In this document: positions 1 through 7,404 of the stretch, piece after piece
Numbering within the stretch: the stretch's first letter is position 1
Layout: every line of letters begins with the position of its first letter
DNA from: Myxococcota bacterium
GTDB taxonomy: Bacteria > Myxococcota_A > Polyangia > Fen-1088
DNA length: 35,811 bases
Assembly: GCA_025934105.1 (NCBI GenBank)
Contig: JAICYS010000024.1
Coordinates: 1-35,811, forward strand
Direction of reading: 5' to 3'
The notes under the pieces: model-generated
Databases searched by the model: none
What the model saw: only the letters and a program-made list of their open reading frames with translations
What the model was told of the DNA's origin: nothing
Position numbers and translations under genes: made by a program

Positions 1-141
1 CGTCGAAATAGCGTCAACGCCGAGGCCGACAAGCCGCGCTGGACGCGAGGCGCGACGACGAGGAATACCGGTAGGTATTGTGAGGAGAAGCAACGAAGCG
101 TCCGGCGCCGATTGTCGGCCGAACGTGACGCTATTTCGACG
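1..141. repeat. Long imperfect palindrome (MITE-like or giant hairpin)
   Basis: The left edge holds an inverted repeat centred at about position 71. CGTCGAAATAGCGTCA (1-16) is the exact reverse complement of 126-141. Moving inward, GGCCGACAA (24-32) pairs with 112-120, GGACGC (41-46) pairs with 97-102, and the centre is a perfect hairpin, AATACC-GGTA-GGTATT (64-79). Blocks between these are mismatched. It lies 8 bp beyond the stop codon of the hybrid kinase gene, so it would form a giant 3' hairpin in that transcript. A small non-autonomous transposon or a recombination site are alternatives. The left arm starts at the first base of the window, so the element may extend further. Confidence 0.7.
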
Positions 142-149
142 GCGGTGCA

Positions 150-1763
150 CTAGCTGGCCGTCGTTTGGCGCTGCCCGGCCGCCACCTGCTCGACCAGCCG
201 CCGCAAGCGAACCGTGTCGATCGGTTTGTCCAGGTGCTGGTTCGAGATGTTTTCCAGAAACGAGCGCGCCGAGACCGTGAACGCGCCGCCGCTCATGAAC
301 ACGATGCGGTCGGCGGCGGCCTGGTCCGTCTTGACCAGCTCCGCGTAAAAGTCCATGCCGGTCATCTCGGGCATCATGAGATCGCACAGGATCAGCTGGA
401 AGCTCTCGCCCGAGCGCAGCCGCGCCAGCGCCTCCTGCGCGCGCGTGACGGCCGTGACCCTGTGGGGCGCCAGCAGCCGGCCCAGCACCCGCCCCAGCGC
501 CGGTTCGTCCTCGACGATCAGCACCGAGCAGGCGCGGCCGGGCACGGACGGCGCGGGCGGGGCGACCGGCGTCTCTTGGGTGCGGCCGGATCTGGCCCGC
601 GGCAAGAAGACGCGGAAGGTGGTCCCTTCGCCGATCCGCGTCTCCACCTCGATGCGCCCCTTCATGGCCGTGATCAGGCGGTGACAGATGGCCAGCCCCA
701 GCCCGGTGCCGACGCCGATGGGCTTGGTGGTGAAGAACGCGTCGTAGATGCGCGGCAGCACCTCCGGAGGGATGCCGGTCCCGGTGTCGCTGACCTCGAC
801 CAGCACCATGGTCCCTTCCGAGCGCGTCGCCACCGTGATGGTGTTCTGGTCGACGCGTCCCTCCGGGATGGCGTGGGCGGCGTTGACGATCAGGTTCAAG
901 AAGACCTGCCCGAGGCGGCCGTCGTTTCCGTCGACCGGTGGAACCTTGCCGAACTTCAAGACCACCCGCGCGCGCTGGCGCAGCTCGTTGCGGGCCATCC
1001 GCAACGACGATTCGAGCACGCGGTGAATGTCCAGCGCCTCGCGGCGGTCGTCCTCCGGGCGCGAAAAGACCCGCAGGTCGCGCACGATCGATCGAACGCG
1101 CTCGGACGCCTCCTCGGCGTCGCGGAGCGCGTCGCGCAGCGACGCCAGCCGGGGCCGCAGCTCGCCGCCCAGGCCGTCGGCATCGCGCGACAGGTCCTCG
1201 AGATCGCTGCGGAGGATGTGCAGGTTCCCGGCCACCACCGAGAGCGGGTTGTTGATCTCGTGCGCCACGCCGGCGGCCAGCGTCCCCATCGAGGCCATCC
1301 GCTCGGACATCAAGAGCTGCTCTTGGATCTGACGCCGCTCGGCGCGCATGGCGGCCTCGCGGATCTCGCGCTCGATGGCCGCCACCAGGCGTTTGAGGTG
1401 GCCCTTCAGCAGGAAGTCGTGAACGCCGGTGCGCATGGCCTCGACGGCAATCTCCTCGCCGACGGTGCCGGAAACGATGATGAAGGGGATGTCCAGGTTC
1501 AGGTCGCGGACCACGGCAAACGCCTCCGGCGCGCTGAACTCCGGTAACGAGTGGTCCGAGATGATGACGTCCCAGGGCTCCCCCGAGAGGGCGTCGCGCA
1601 GCTCCCGCTCGGTCAGCACGCGCTTCCAGACCGGCACATAGCCGCCGCGGCGGATCTCGCGCAGGGAAAACTCCGCGTCGTCCGGGTTGTCCTCGACGAT
1701 CAGCACCCGGAGCTGCTTAGGCGCCGAAGGGTCGACCGAGCTGTCAGTTCGTGCCTGTTCCAT
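150..1763 (-). CDS. Hybrid sensor histidine kinase, REC-HisKA-HATPase-REC
   Basis: A 537-aa soluble two-component protein with no membrane segment. An N-terminal receiver (about 18-135) has a likely phospho-acceptor D70 followed by T100 and K120. A dimerisation/phosphotransfer domain follows, with H-box GVAHEINNP (H168). The ATPase domain shows the N-box around N290-N294, DTGTG (326-330) and GTGLGLAI (352-359). A second receiver (about 411-530) has D461 in CDLMMPEMTG. The kinase is therefore driven by an input receiver, not a sensor domain, and passes phosphate to its own C-terminal receiver. No DNA-binding output is attached and no partner regulator is adjacent. The ATG start at 1763 gives the complete first receiver. 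A weak sigma-70-like promoter lies upstream, and a long palindrome follows the stop. Domain calls are secure; the signal and target are unknown. Confidence 0.93.
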   Translation of the reverse strand: MEQARTDSSVDPSAPKQLRVLIVEDNPDDAEFSLREIRRGGYVPVWKRVLTERELRDALSGEPWDVIISDHSLPEFSAPEAFAVVRDLNLDIPFIIVSGTVGEEIAVEAMRTGVHDFLLKGHLKRLVAAIEREIREAAMRAERRQIQEQLLMSERMASMGTLAAGVAHEINNPLSVVAGNLHILRSDLEDLSRDADGLGGELRPRLASLRDALRDAEEASERVRSIVRDLRVFSRPEDDRREALDIHRVLESSLRMARNELRQRARVVLKFGKVPPVDGNDGRLGQVFLNLIVNAAHAIPEGRVDQNTITVATRSEGTMVLVEVSDTGTGIPPEVLPRIYDAFFTTKPIGVGTGLGLAICHRLITAMKGRIEVETRIGEGTTFRVFLPRARSGRTQETPVAPPAPSVPGRACSVLIVEDEPALGRVLGRLLAPHRVTAVTRAQEALARLRSGESFQLILCDLMMPEMTGMDFYAELVKTDQAAADRIVFMSGGAFTVSARSFLENISNQHLDKPIDTVRLRRLVEQVAAGQRQTTAS

Positions 1764-1830
1764 GCGCCGTCGGTCGATCGCGGCGAGCTCGGCTGGTACA
1801 AACCATCGCGCCGCTCAATTGCACGCGTGT

Positions 1831-1859
1831 ATCATCGGCCAACTCGACGTTGCTGCCAA
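1831..1859 (-). promoter_or_regulatory. Possible sigma-70-type promoter of the hybrid kinase
   Basis: On the minus strand TTGGCA (1859-1854) and GATGAT (1836-1831) are separated by 17 bp. They lie in a locally AT-richer stretch 68 bp before the kinase ATG. The -35 match is good and the -10 match is mediocre. Confidence 0.3.
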
Positions 1860-2001
1860 CATTAAAACGAGCAATGGCCGTCCTGCCGCGCGCCTTCGGC
1901 CGTTCGCGCCGCCTTCATTGGGGAGTCATTGCGCTTTCTGGGCGCTCTCGTCGGTGCGCGTGGCTGCTCTCGGCACTCTCGCCGGCGAGCGTGCGGCGGA
2001 C

Positions 2002-2036
2002 GGTTTCGAAACTGACCGGCGGCGAGTTTCGAAACC
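2002..2036. promoter_or_regulatory. Paired perfect palindromes, likely operator
   Basis: GGTTTCGAAACT (2002-2013) and AGTTTCGAAACC (2025-2036) are exact reverse complements separated by 11 bp. Each arm is itself built on the 10-bp palindrome GTTTCGAAAC. The two palindrome centres are 23 bp apart, close to two helical turns, so two dimers could bind the same DNA face. It lies about 240 bp upstream of the SDR start and 239 bp upstream of the kinase start. This is the layout of a cooperative repressor site; the cognate protein is not identifiable here. Confidence 0.6.
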
Positions 2037-2057
2037 AGCGGGAACGATCGCGCCGTC

Positions 2058-2122
2058 GCCTGTCGTCCGTGGCCTGTCGTCCGTGGCCTGTCGTCCGTCG
2101 CCTGTCGTCCGTCGCCTGTCGC
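2058..2122. repeat. 14-bp direct tandem repeat, 4 full copies plus a partial
   Basis: Units GCCTGTCGTCCGTG (twice) then GCCTGTCGTCCGTC (twice) begin at 2058, 2072, 2086 and 2100, followed by a partial unit at 2114. The 14-nt period is not a multiple of three, so it is not a protein repeat. The near-identity of the copies suggests recent slippage or a repeated binding site. Confidence 0.85.
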
Positions 2123-2275
2123 TTTTCGGCCGCCCGTCGTTTCGGGAGTCGCCGGCCATCGTGAATCATCGGTGATGTGTCGTCGGCGTGATCGGCGGCC
2201 ACGTCGGCGGCGACGGGCCGCCCTCGGCCGTAGCCCCGATGCGCGCGGGCCCCGAGGCCGTGCTAGGTCTGGCAG

Positions 2276-2977
2276 ATGAAAAAGCCGGTCTGTGTGGTGG
2301 CGGGGGTGGGGCCAGGAAACGGGACGGCGCTGGTCCGTCGTTTTCACGCCGAAGGCCACGCGGTGGCGATGCTCGCGCGCTCGACGGAGTTGATCGACGC
2401 GCTGGCCCGCGAGCTCGACGGGACGCGCGCCTATGCCTGCGACGTGGCCGACGCGGCTGCCGTCGAGCGAACGTTCGCCGCCGTCTCGGCTGAGCTGGGG
2501 CCCGTGGAGGTGCTGGTCTACAACGCGGGAACGGGCGTCTGGGGGACGGTCGAGGAGGTGACCGCGCAGCAGTTCGAGAACGCCTGGCGCGTGAACACGC
2601 TGGGCGCGTTTCTCGCCGCCAAGCAGGTGATCGGTCCGATGAAGGCGGCCGGCCGGGGAAGCATCGTCTTCGTCGGAGCGACGGCGTCGCGGCGGGGCAA
2701 CGTCAGGACCGCCGCGTTCGCGCCGGCCAAGGCCGCCCAGCGCAGCCTGGCCGAGTCGATGGCCCGCCATCTCTGGCCGGCCGGCATCCATGTCGCCGTC
2801 CTGATTCTGGACGGGGTCGTCGACCTGCCGCGCACCCGCCAGATGATGCCGGACAAGCCCGACGACTTTTTCATCGCACCGGCCGACGTCGCCGAGGCCG
2901 CGGTCCAGCTGACCAGGCAGCCGCGCTCGACCTGGACGTTCGAGCTGGAAGCGCGCCCATTCGGCGAGCGCTGGTGA
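2276..2977 (+). CDS. SDR-family oxidoreductase with Phe at the catalytic Tyr position
   Basis: A 233-aa Rossmann protein of the short-chain dehydrogenase/reductase family. The cofactor loop reads GVGPGNG (10-16), the NNAG-equivalent is YNAG (82-85), and the catalytic Ser is S138 in GATAS. The YxxxK motif reads FAPAK (F148, K152), so the usual proton-donating Tyr is replaced by Phe while Ser and Lys remain. I recall a group of bacterial SDR proteins with the same Phe, so it may be a subfamily trait and not a recent mutation. Ordinary carbonyl reduction would be impaired; a binding role or a modified mechanism is possible. It ends 33 bp before the REC-kinase gene on the same strand. Substrate unknown. 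Confidence 0.88.
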   Translation: MKKPVCVVAGVGPGNGTALVRRFHAEGHAVAMLARSTELIDALARELDGTRAYACDVADAAAVERTFAAVSAELGPVEVLVYNAGTGVWGTVEEVTAQQFENAWRVNTLGAFLAAKQVIGPMKAAGRGSIVFVGATASRRGNVRTAAFAPAKAAQRSLAESMARHLWPAGIHVAVLILDGVVDLPRTRQMMPDKPDDFFIAPADVAEAAVQLTRQPRSTWTFELEARPFGERW

Positions 2978-3010
2978 GATTGAAGCTGGTGGCCCCGCCC
3001 CCTGGGGGTT

Positions 3011-4168
3011 ATGTTGTACAAGTCCGCTGGCGGCGGCGATGGCGCCGGGTTCGTGGAAATTAGCCCGCCCGCCGGCGTTCGAGCCAACGTGGCAAACAAC
3101 CGGCCCTCAGCGACCGACAATCCAGCGGTGCTGGCCGTCGACGATCGACCGGCGAACCTGATCGCGCTCGAAGCGCTGTTCGAGCCCCTGAACGTCCAGC
3201 TGTTCAAGGCCACTTCGGGCCGCGAGGCGCTGCGCCTGGCGGGTGAACGCCGCTTCGCCGTCGCGCTGGTCGACGTCGTGATGCCCGAGATGGACGGCTT
3301 CGAGACGGTGCGCCGCCTGCGCGAGCTGCCGCTGTCGGCGCTGACGCCCGTGATCCTGTTGACCGCGTTCGAGTTCGACCCGCGGCAGATCGAGTCGCTG
3401 CAGGGAACCGCGCTGGTCGATTACGTCGCAAAGCCGCTGCCGCCCGGGCTGCTGCGCGGCAAGGTCGAAGCGCTGGTGTCCTTGTATCGTTTTCGAGAGG
3501 CGCTGGCCGCCAAGGACCGGGACATCGCCATGCTCGCGCACGACCTGCAGACGCCGCTGGCGTCGATCAGCGCGGGGACCGATCTGCTGTTGCGGGCAGC
3601 CGATGCCGAGCGGACCCGCAACGTCGCCCTCCGCGTCGTCCAGAGCGTCTTCCGCATGAGCAGCATGGTGTCGGACCTGACGGACTATGCGCGCGCCGGA
3701 CAGGGCCCCATCCCGGTGAGAGTCAGGCCGGTCGATCTGGGCCAGATCGTCGAGCAGGTCGCCGGCGAATGCCGGCAGCTCGAACCGGTGGACCGGATCC
3801 GCGTCGAGAACTCGGGCGATTTGCGGGGGCAGTGGGACCCCGATCGGCTCAGTCAAGCCATCACGAACGCCGTGGTCAACGCCCTCCGGTACGGCGAGGG
3901 CGAGGTCCGCGTGCGGGTGCGCGACGCCGGCGCCGTCGTGAACGTCTCGGTCCACAACGGCGGCCCGCCCATCCGCGCCGATCAGCTGGCGTCGATCTTC
4001 GAGCCGTTCCAGCGCGCGACCGAGGTGGGCAAGGGGCTGGGCCTGGGCCTCTTCATCGTGCGCGCGATCGTCGACGCGCACGGGGGCGTGGTCGACATCT
4101 CTTCGTCGGCCGAGGCCGGCACCACGCTGGTCCTCCGCCTGCCGCGCCAATCGGCCGTCAGCCCCTGA
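3011..4168 (+). CDS. REC-HisKA-HATPase protein (receiver-input histidine kinase)
   Basis: A 385-aa soluble kinase. A receiver (about 38-150) has the acidic pair at 44-45, D88 as phospho-acceptor in LVDVVMPEMDG, and K141. A short linker leads to an H-box of the HDLQTPLASI type (H177). The ATPase domain carries an N-box NAVVNALRYG and a G2 box GKGLGLGLF. The usual DxGxG box is degenerate (VHNGG), as in some kinases. There are no membrane segments or DNA-binding domain. The ATG at 3011 is used; a GTG at 3089 is an alternative because the first 37 residues are unstructured-looking. It may be cotranscribed with the SDR gene. It resembles receiver-input kinases that act inside phosphorelays. Partner unknown. 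Confidence 0.9.
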   Translation: MLYKSAGGGDGAGFVEISPPAGVRANVANNRPSATDNPAVLAVDDRPANLIALEALFEPLNVQLFKATSGREALRLAGERRFAVALVDVVMPEMDGFETVRRLRELPLSALTPVILLTAFEFDPRQIESLQGTALVDYVAKPLPPGLLRGKVEALVSLYRFREALAAKDRDIAMLAHDLQTPLASISAGTDLLLRAADAERTRNVALRVVQSVFRMSSMVSDLTDYARAGQGPIPVRVRPVDLGQIVEQVAGECRQLEPVDRIRVENSGDLRGQWDPDRLSQAITNAVVNALRYGEGEVRVRVRDAGAVVNVSVHNGGPPIRADQLASIFEPFQRATEVGKGLGLGLFIVRAIVDAHGGVVDISSSAEAGTTLVLRLPRQSAVSP

Positions 4169-4397
4169 CAAGAGCGGCCAGCGGGCGACCCCGGCCGGCG
4201 CGGCTGCGCGCGCGACGGTGGGGCCGCTGGCGCAGGCGCGCCATTCAACCAAGCCTCGGACCGCGCGCAAGGTCGCGAATTGGCAGCGCTGGAACCAGCT
4301 CCGCCTAGAGATTCGAGGCCATCCGCGCGCCTCCTGTAAGCGCCGGCCGGCCCGGACTCGGCCAGTGTGGCGGCTTCACGCGTTGCCGGAGGAGCCC

Positions 4398-5951
4398 ATG
4401 TCACGCCTGCGACTGACCTTCCTTGTCGTGTTTGCGTCGCTGTCCTCGACGTCGTGCGGCGCGCCGCCGAACGGCGGCGAGACAGAGCGGAGCGGCGCGC
4501 TCAGCGCCCAGGACCGGCTGACCGCCTGCAACTCGGACCCGCGCGTGGTGGCCGGTCTGGTCTCGCCGCAGATCTGCGCCGGCGCGGATATCTTCTTCCG
4601 CGAGACGTTCGACGGGAACGGCCGGACCTGTGGGACCTGCCACTCTGCGTTTCACAACTTCACCATCGACGGACCCTTCGTGCAGAACCTGAAGGCCACC
4701 AACCCGAACGATCCGCTGTTCGTGGCCGAGAACAACCCGGCGCTGGCCGCGCTGGAGACGCCGTTCCTCGAGCAGAACGGCGGCGTTCTGGAGAACATCG
4801 ACGGGTTCGAGGACCTTCAGAACAAGTTCGTGGTGCGCGGCGTGCCGCACCTGCTGGCGCTGGCCACCAGCATCGCGCCCGACCCGGCGGACGGCGAGGG
4901 GGTGCCGCCCAAGTCGCGCGTCGGCTGGGGCGGCGACGGAGCTCCCGGCGACGGCTCGCTGCGCTCCTTCCTGAACGGAGCCATCATCCAGCACTACCCG
5001 AAGACCACGGCCCGCCAGCCCGGCGTCGACTTCCGCCTGGCCACCGACCAGGAGCAGGATCTGGTGCTGGCCTTCCAGCTGAACCTGGGCCGCCTCAACG
5101 AGATCGACATCAATCAGGTGAACATGTTCGACGCGGCCGCCAACGAAGGACGCCGCGCGTTCATTGACCCGGCGCGCGGCCGTTGCAACGAGTGCCACGC
5201 CAACGCCGGGGCCAACTCGCTGCCGTCGGGGCTGAACCGGAACTTCGACACGCGCACCCGGCTGGTGAACACCTTCTCGTCGGTGCCGGCCGTGTTCGAC
5301 GGCGGCTTCGGCGGCCAGGGACTCACCCAGCCGAACTTCGACGCCGTCAACGCCGGTTTTTTGAACTCGTACGGCGACGGAACCTTCAGTACGCCCCCGC
5401 TCATCGAGGCGGCGGACACCGGCCCGTTCTTCCACACCAACACCTTCACCAACATGGAAGGCGCGGCCGGCTTTTACCGCAGCTTCCCGTTCTCCGGATC
5501 GCCGGCCGACAACATCCTGGCCCAGAAGTTCGGTACGCCGGTCAGCTTCAGCAACGACGACGCCAACCTGATCGCCAGGTTCCTCCGCGGCCTGAACGTC
5601 GCGCTCAACCTGGACATGGCCCAGCAGCGCCTCACCGCCGTCCAGACCTTGGCCAATCAATTTCACGACACGGGCGCCGACGTGCAGAAGGGCCTCATGC
5701 AGCTGGCCGAAAACGAGCTCGACGACGCCCTGTCGGTGCTGACCGATCAGGCGACCACCCAGCCCTTCTATCCGGTGTCGGTCGATCGCATCGGCCTCGC
5801 CAAGCAAGAGATCGACGCCGGCCTGTCCGCCACCCACTGGTCGACGCGCCAGAGCCACGTCTCGACGGCCTCGTCCCGCGTTCAAAACGCCCGCGACCAG
5901 ATCGGCTCGAACATCACGTTCCGCCTGGGCGCCTCAGACCTGATGTTCTAA
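4398..5951 (+). CDS. Di-haem cytochrome c peroxidase / MauG-like lipoprotein
   Basis: A 517-aa exported protein. The ATG at 4398 is preferred over an upstream in-frame start at 4218 because GGAGGAG lies at 4388-4394 and because a signal peptide begins there, with a possible lipobox Cys at C20 (STSC, an imperfect match). Two haem c motifs are visible: CGTCH (78-82) and CNECH (263-267), the layout of the bacterial di-haem peroxidase/MauG superfamily. Such proteins reduce H2O2 with electrons from small cytochromes or oxidise protein or small-molecule substrates. At 517 aa it is longer than typical CcpA (about 330 aa), with inserts between the haem domains. Its stop overlaps the next start (TAATG). 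The specific substrate cannot be told. Confidence 0.85.
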   Translation: MSRLRLTFLVVFASLSSTSCGAPPNGGETERSGALSAQDRLTACNSDPRVVAGLVSPQICAGADIFFRETFDGNGRTCGTCHSAFHNFTIDGPFVQNLKATNPNDPLFVAENNPALAALETPFLEQNGGVLENIDGFEDLQNKFVVRGVPHLLALATSIAPDPADGEGVPPKSRVGWGGDGAPGDGSLRSFLNGAIIQHYPKTTARQPGVDFRLATDQEQDLVLAFQLNLGRLNEIDINQVNMFDAAANEGRRAFIDPARGRCNECHANAGANSLPSGLNRNFDTRTRLVNTFSSVPAVFDGGFGGQGLTQPNFDAVNAGFLNSYGDGTFSTPPLIEAADTGPFFHTNTFTNMEGAAGFYRSFPFSGSPADNILAQKFGTPVSFSNDDANLIARFLRGLNVALNLDMAQQRLTAVQTLANQFHDTGADVQKGLMQLAENELDDALSVLTDQATTQPFYPVSVDRIGLAKQEIDAGLSATHWSTRQSHVSTASSRVQNARDQIGSNITFRLGASDLMF

Positions 5952-6187
5952 TGCCCGTGTCGATCCCGTCGAATGTCCGGGGCCCGTCGGGCCCGGTGAC
6001 GCTGGTGAAGGTCTTCTCCGCGACCACCGCCAATGCCCGGGCGGTGATGGGCGACCGGATCGCCGCCTGGCTGGCCGGCCACCCGTCGGTGACCGTGCTC
6101 GACACCGTGGTGACCGCCTCGTCCGACCGCGCGTTTCACTGCTTGTCGATCGTCCTGCTCTGCGCAGGGCCGGCGCTGGCCGGGTGA
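5951..6187 (+). CDS. Small 78-aa protein coupled to the di-haem peroxidase
   Basis: The ATG at 5951 shares its A with the TAA stop of the peroxidase (TAATG), which is typical of translational coupling. The product begins MPVSIPSNVRG and has a compact alpha/beta-looking core: KVFSAT, a helix with AVMGDRIAAWLAGHP, then VLDTVVTASSD and FHCLSIVLL. A single region contains two Cys (C64, C71). There is no signal peptide or haem motif, so it is probably cytoplasmic. The pattern (a charged helix followed by a beta strand with FHCLSI) reminds me of small conserved hypothetical proteins, but I cannot name a family. Confidence 0.6.
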   Translation: MPVSIPSNVRGPSGPVTLVKVFSATTANARAVMGDRIAAWLAGHPSVTVLDTVVTASSDRAFHCLSIVLLCAGPALAG

Positions 6188-6227
6188 GGCGCCGGCCGGG
6201 CGACGTCCGCCGCCACGACACGGCGCT

Positions 6228-6250
6228 GCCCGACGCGCCCGCCGTCGGGC
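6228..6250. terminator. Hairpin between convergent genes
   Basis: GCCCGAC (6228-6234) and GTCGGGC (6244-6250) form a 7-bp GC-rich stem with a 9-nt loop. It sits in the 74-bp gap between the convergent 78-aa gene and the GH12-like gene, so it could serve both. There is no T-run, so termination is only plausible. Confidence 0.4.
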
Positions 6251-6261
6251 GCCCAGGGCCG

Positions 6262-7266
6262 CTATTTCTTGGTCAGCTTGACGTAGAAGTCCTCCGAGGT
6301 GACGTTCGCGAAGGGGCCGGTCCAGAACTCGAACCCGACGGCGACGGCGCGCACCGTGTCGCCCGGCAGCTTGAGGCCGCTGGTGGTCGCGCCGCGCATC
6401 TGCGCGTCGTTGATGAAGTCCATGACGTTGAACTCGAAGTCGCAGGCGTCTTGCCCTTCGGTGCGGACGTAGTTGACGATGGGCGCCGAGTTGACGGTGC
6501 CGTACCGGATGTTCCAGGTGCCCGGCTCGTTGGCCACTGTGACGTTGCTGATGACGGTGTTCCCCGCCGGCTGCCGTCCCGGCGGGTCGCGCAGCCACAC
6601 CATCAGGTAGGACTGGAAGGCCGACGACGTTCCCAGCCAGATGTCCCAGGCCGCGTTGTGTTGCCCGCCGTTCGGCGAGCTCCACTTCCAGCCCGTCCAC
6701 AACTGGTCGATGGTCGTGTAGGCGGCCGGCAATCCGCAGTCGCCGTGCGCGGCGTTCTCGGAGTAGCGGCCACAGTAGACGGCCGGGTATCCGATCGGCG
6801 TTCCGTCGGGGGTCGACGTCCCGGCCGCGCTGGTGACGGTGAAGGACGTTCCGTTGTACGAAACGTCGCTGCTGGTCCAGCCCGTGCCCCACCAGTTCGT
6901 GATGAATCGATAGGTGGCGCCGTCGCGGGTCACGTCGGTCCCGAAGAACTGCGCCGTCGATTCGCCCTGGACGGACTGGGCCGGTGTGCCGAATCCTGGC
7001 GCGCCCGAGGTCGGTCCCACGCCGCAGCCCGACGAGCTGCCGCCGGCGCCGGGGCTGGCGCCGCCGCTGCCGGTCGGGCTGGCGCCGCCGCTGCCGGTCG
7101 GACTGGCGCCGCCCGTGCCGCCGGGCGTGGCGCCGCCGCTGCCGGTGGGGCTGGCGCCGCCGCTGCCCGTCGTCGTCGTCGAGGGCGCGCTGGATCCACA
7201 AGCGCCGAGCGTGAAAAGACCAGCCAAAGCCAGGATTCGTGTTGCGTCAAGCGAGGCTCGATTCAC
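6262..7266 (-). CDS. GH12-like lipoprotein with substituted nucleophile
   Basis: A 334-aa lipoprotein. The GTG start at 7266 has a strong Shine-Dalgarno GAGGAGGT (7271-7278) 4 nt upstream. The signal peptide ends in lipobox LGAC (C23). Residues 33-80 are a Gly/Ser/Ala/Thr/Pro linker of repeated GSGGASPT units. Residues about 95-334 match the beta-jelly-roll of glycoside hydrolase family 12 (endoglucanase/xyloglucanase): NNWW-like NWWGTGW, AAWDIWLG, MVWL and the C-terminal GFEFWTG. The acid/base Glu is E313. The nucleophile Glu of the (E)-x-M-I/V-W motif reads Y220 (SYLMVWL). The protein may therefore bind beta-glucan without cutting it, or use another residue. It lies 138 bp downstream of the CFA synthase, same strand. 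Confidence 0.75.
   Translation of the reverse strand: MNRASLDATRILALAGLFTLGACGSSAPSTTTTGSGGASPTGSGGATPGGTGGASPTGSGGASPTGSGGASPGAGGSSSGCGVGPTSGAPGFGTPAQSVQGESTAQFFGTDVTRDGATYRFITNWWGTGWTSSDVSYNGTSFTVTSAAGTSTPDGTPIGYPAVYCGRYSENAAHGDCGLPAAYTTIDQLWTGWKWSSPNGGQHNAAWDIWLGTSSAFQSYLMVWLRDPPGRQPAGNTVISNVTVANEPGTWNIRYGTVNSAPIVNYVRTEGQDACDFEFNVMDFINDAQMRGATTSGLKLPGDTVRAVAVGFEFWTGPFANVTSEDFYVKLTKK
7033..7167 (-). repeat. Low-complexity tandem repeat coding a Gly/Ser linker
   Basis: This stretch encodes linker residues 34-78 of the GH12-like lipoprotein. At DNA level it is a run of about 24-bp units (on the plus strand GCTGGCGCCGCCGCTGCCGG and relatives). Length may vary between strains by slippage without shifting the frame. 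Confidence 0.7.
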
Positions 7267-7404
7267 AGCGACCTCCTCGGTCGGGGGGGGACGGCGACTT
7301 TACCCCGAACGACGGCCCGGACGCCCCGAGAGGGCGCCCGACGGAGAATCTGCCGCGCCCCGACGCCCCGGCAGAGCGAATCGCGCGCCGCAGATCGCCC
7401 GCGC

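Larger units (their letters stand above)
1764..2275. other. 512-bp divergent intergenic region, no gene seen
   Basis: This gap separates the divergent hybrid kinase (minus) and SDR (plus) genes. Open frames crossing it are repetitive and lack family signatures. It contains the paired GTTTCGAAAC palindromes and the 14-bp tandem repeat listed separately, and a possible kinase promoter. No clear promoter or Shine-Dalgarno was recognised for the SDR gene. Confidence 0.6.

Noticed and set aside
1-141. Integron attC site
   Set aside because: No integrase, no cassette array and no R-box consensus was recognised; the palindrome is reported without this label.
165-1547. A 460-aa open frame on the plus strand opposite the hybrid kinase
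   Set aside because: Antisense shadow in high-GC DNA; the minus strand has all kinase motifs and the plus product has no family signature.
2058-2122. CRISPR array
   Set aside because: The 14-bp repeats are contiguous with no spacers and no cas genes are present.
4218-4397. Upstream extension of the di-haem peroxidase start
   Set aside because: The downstream ATG has a strong Shine-Dalgarno and begins a signal peptide; the extension is basic and lacks both.
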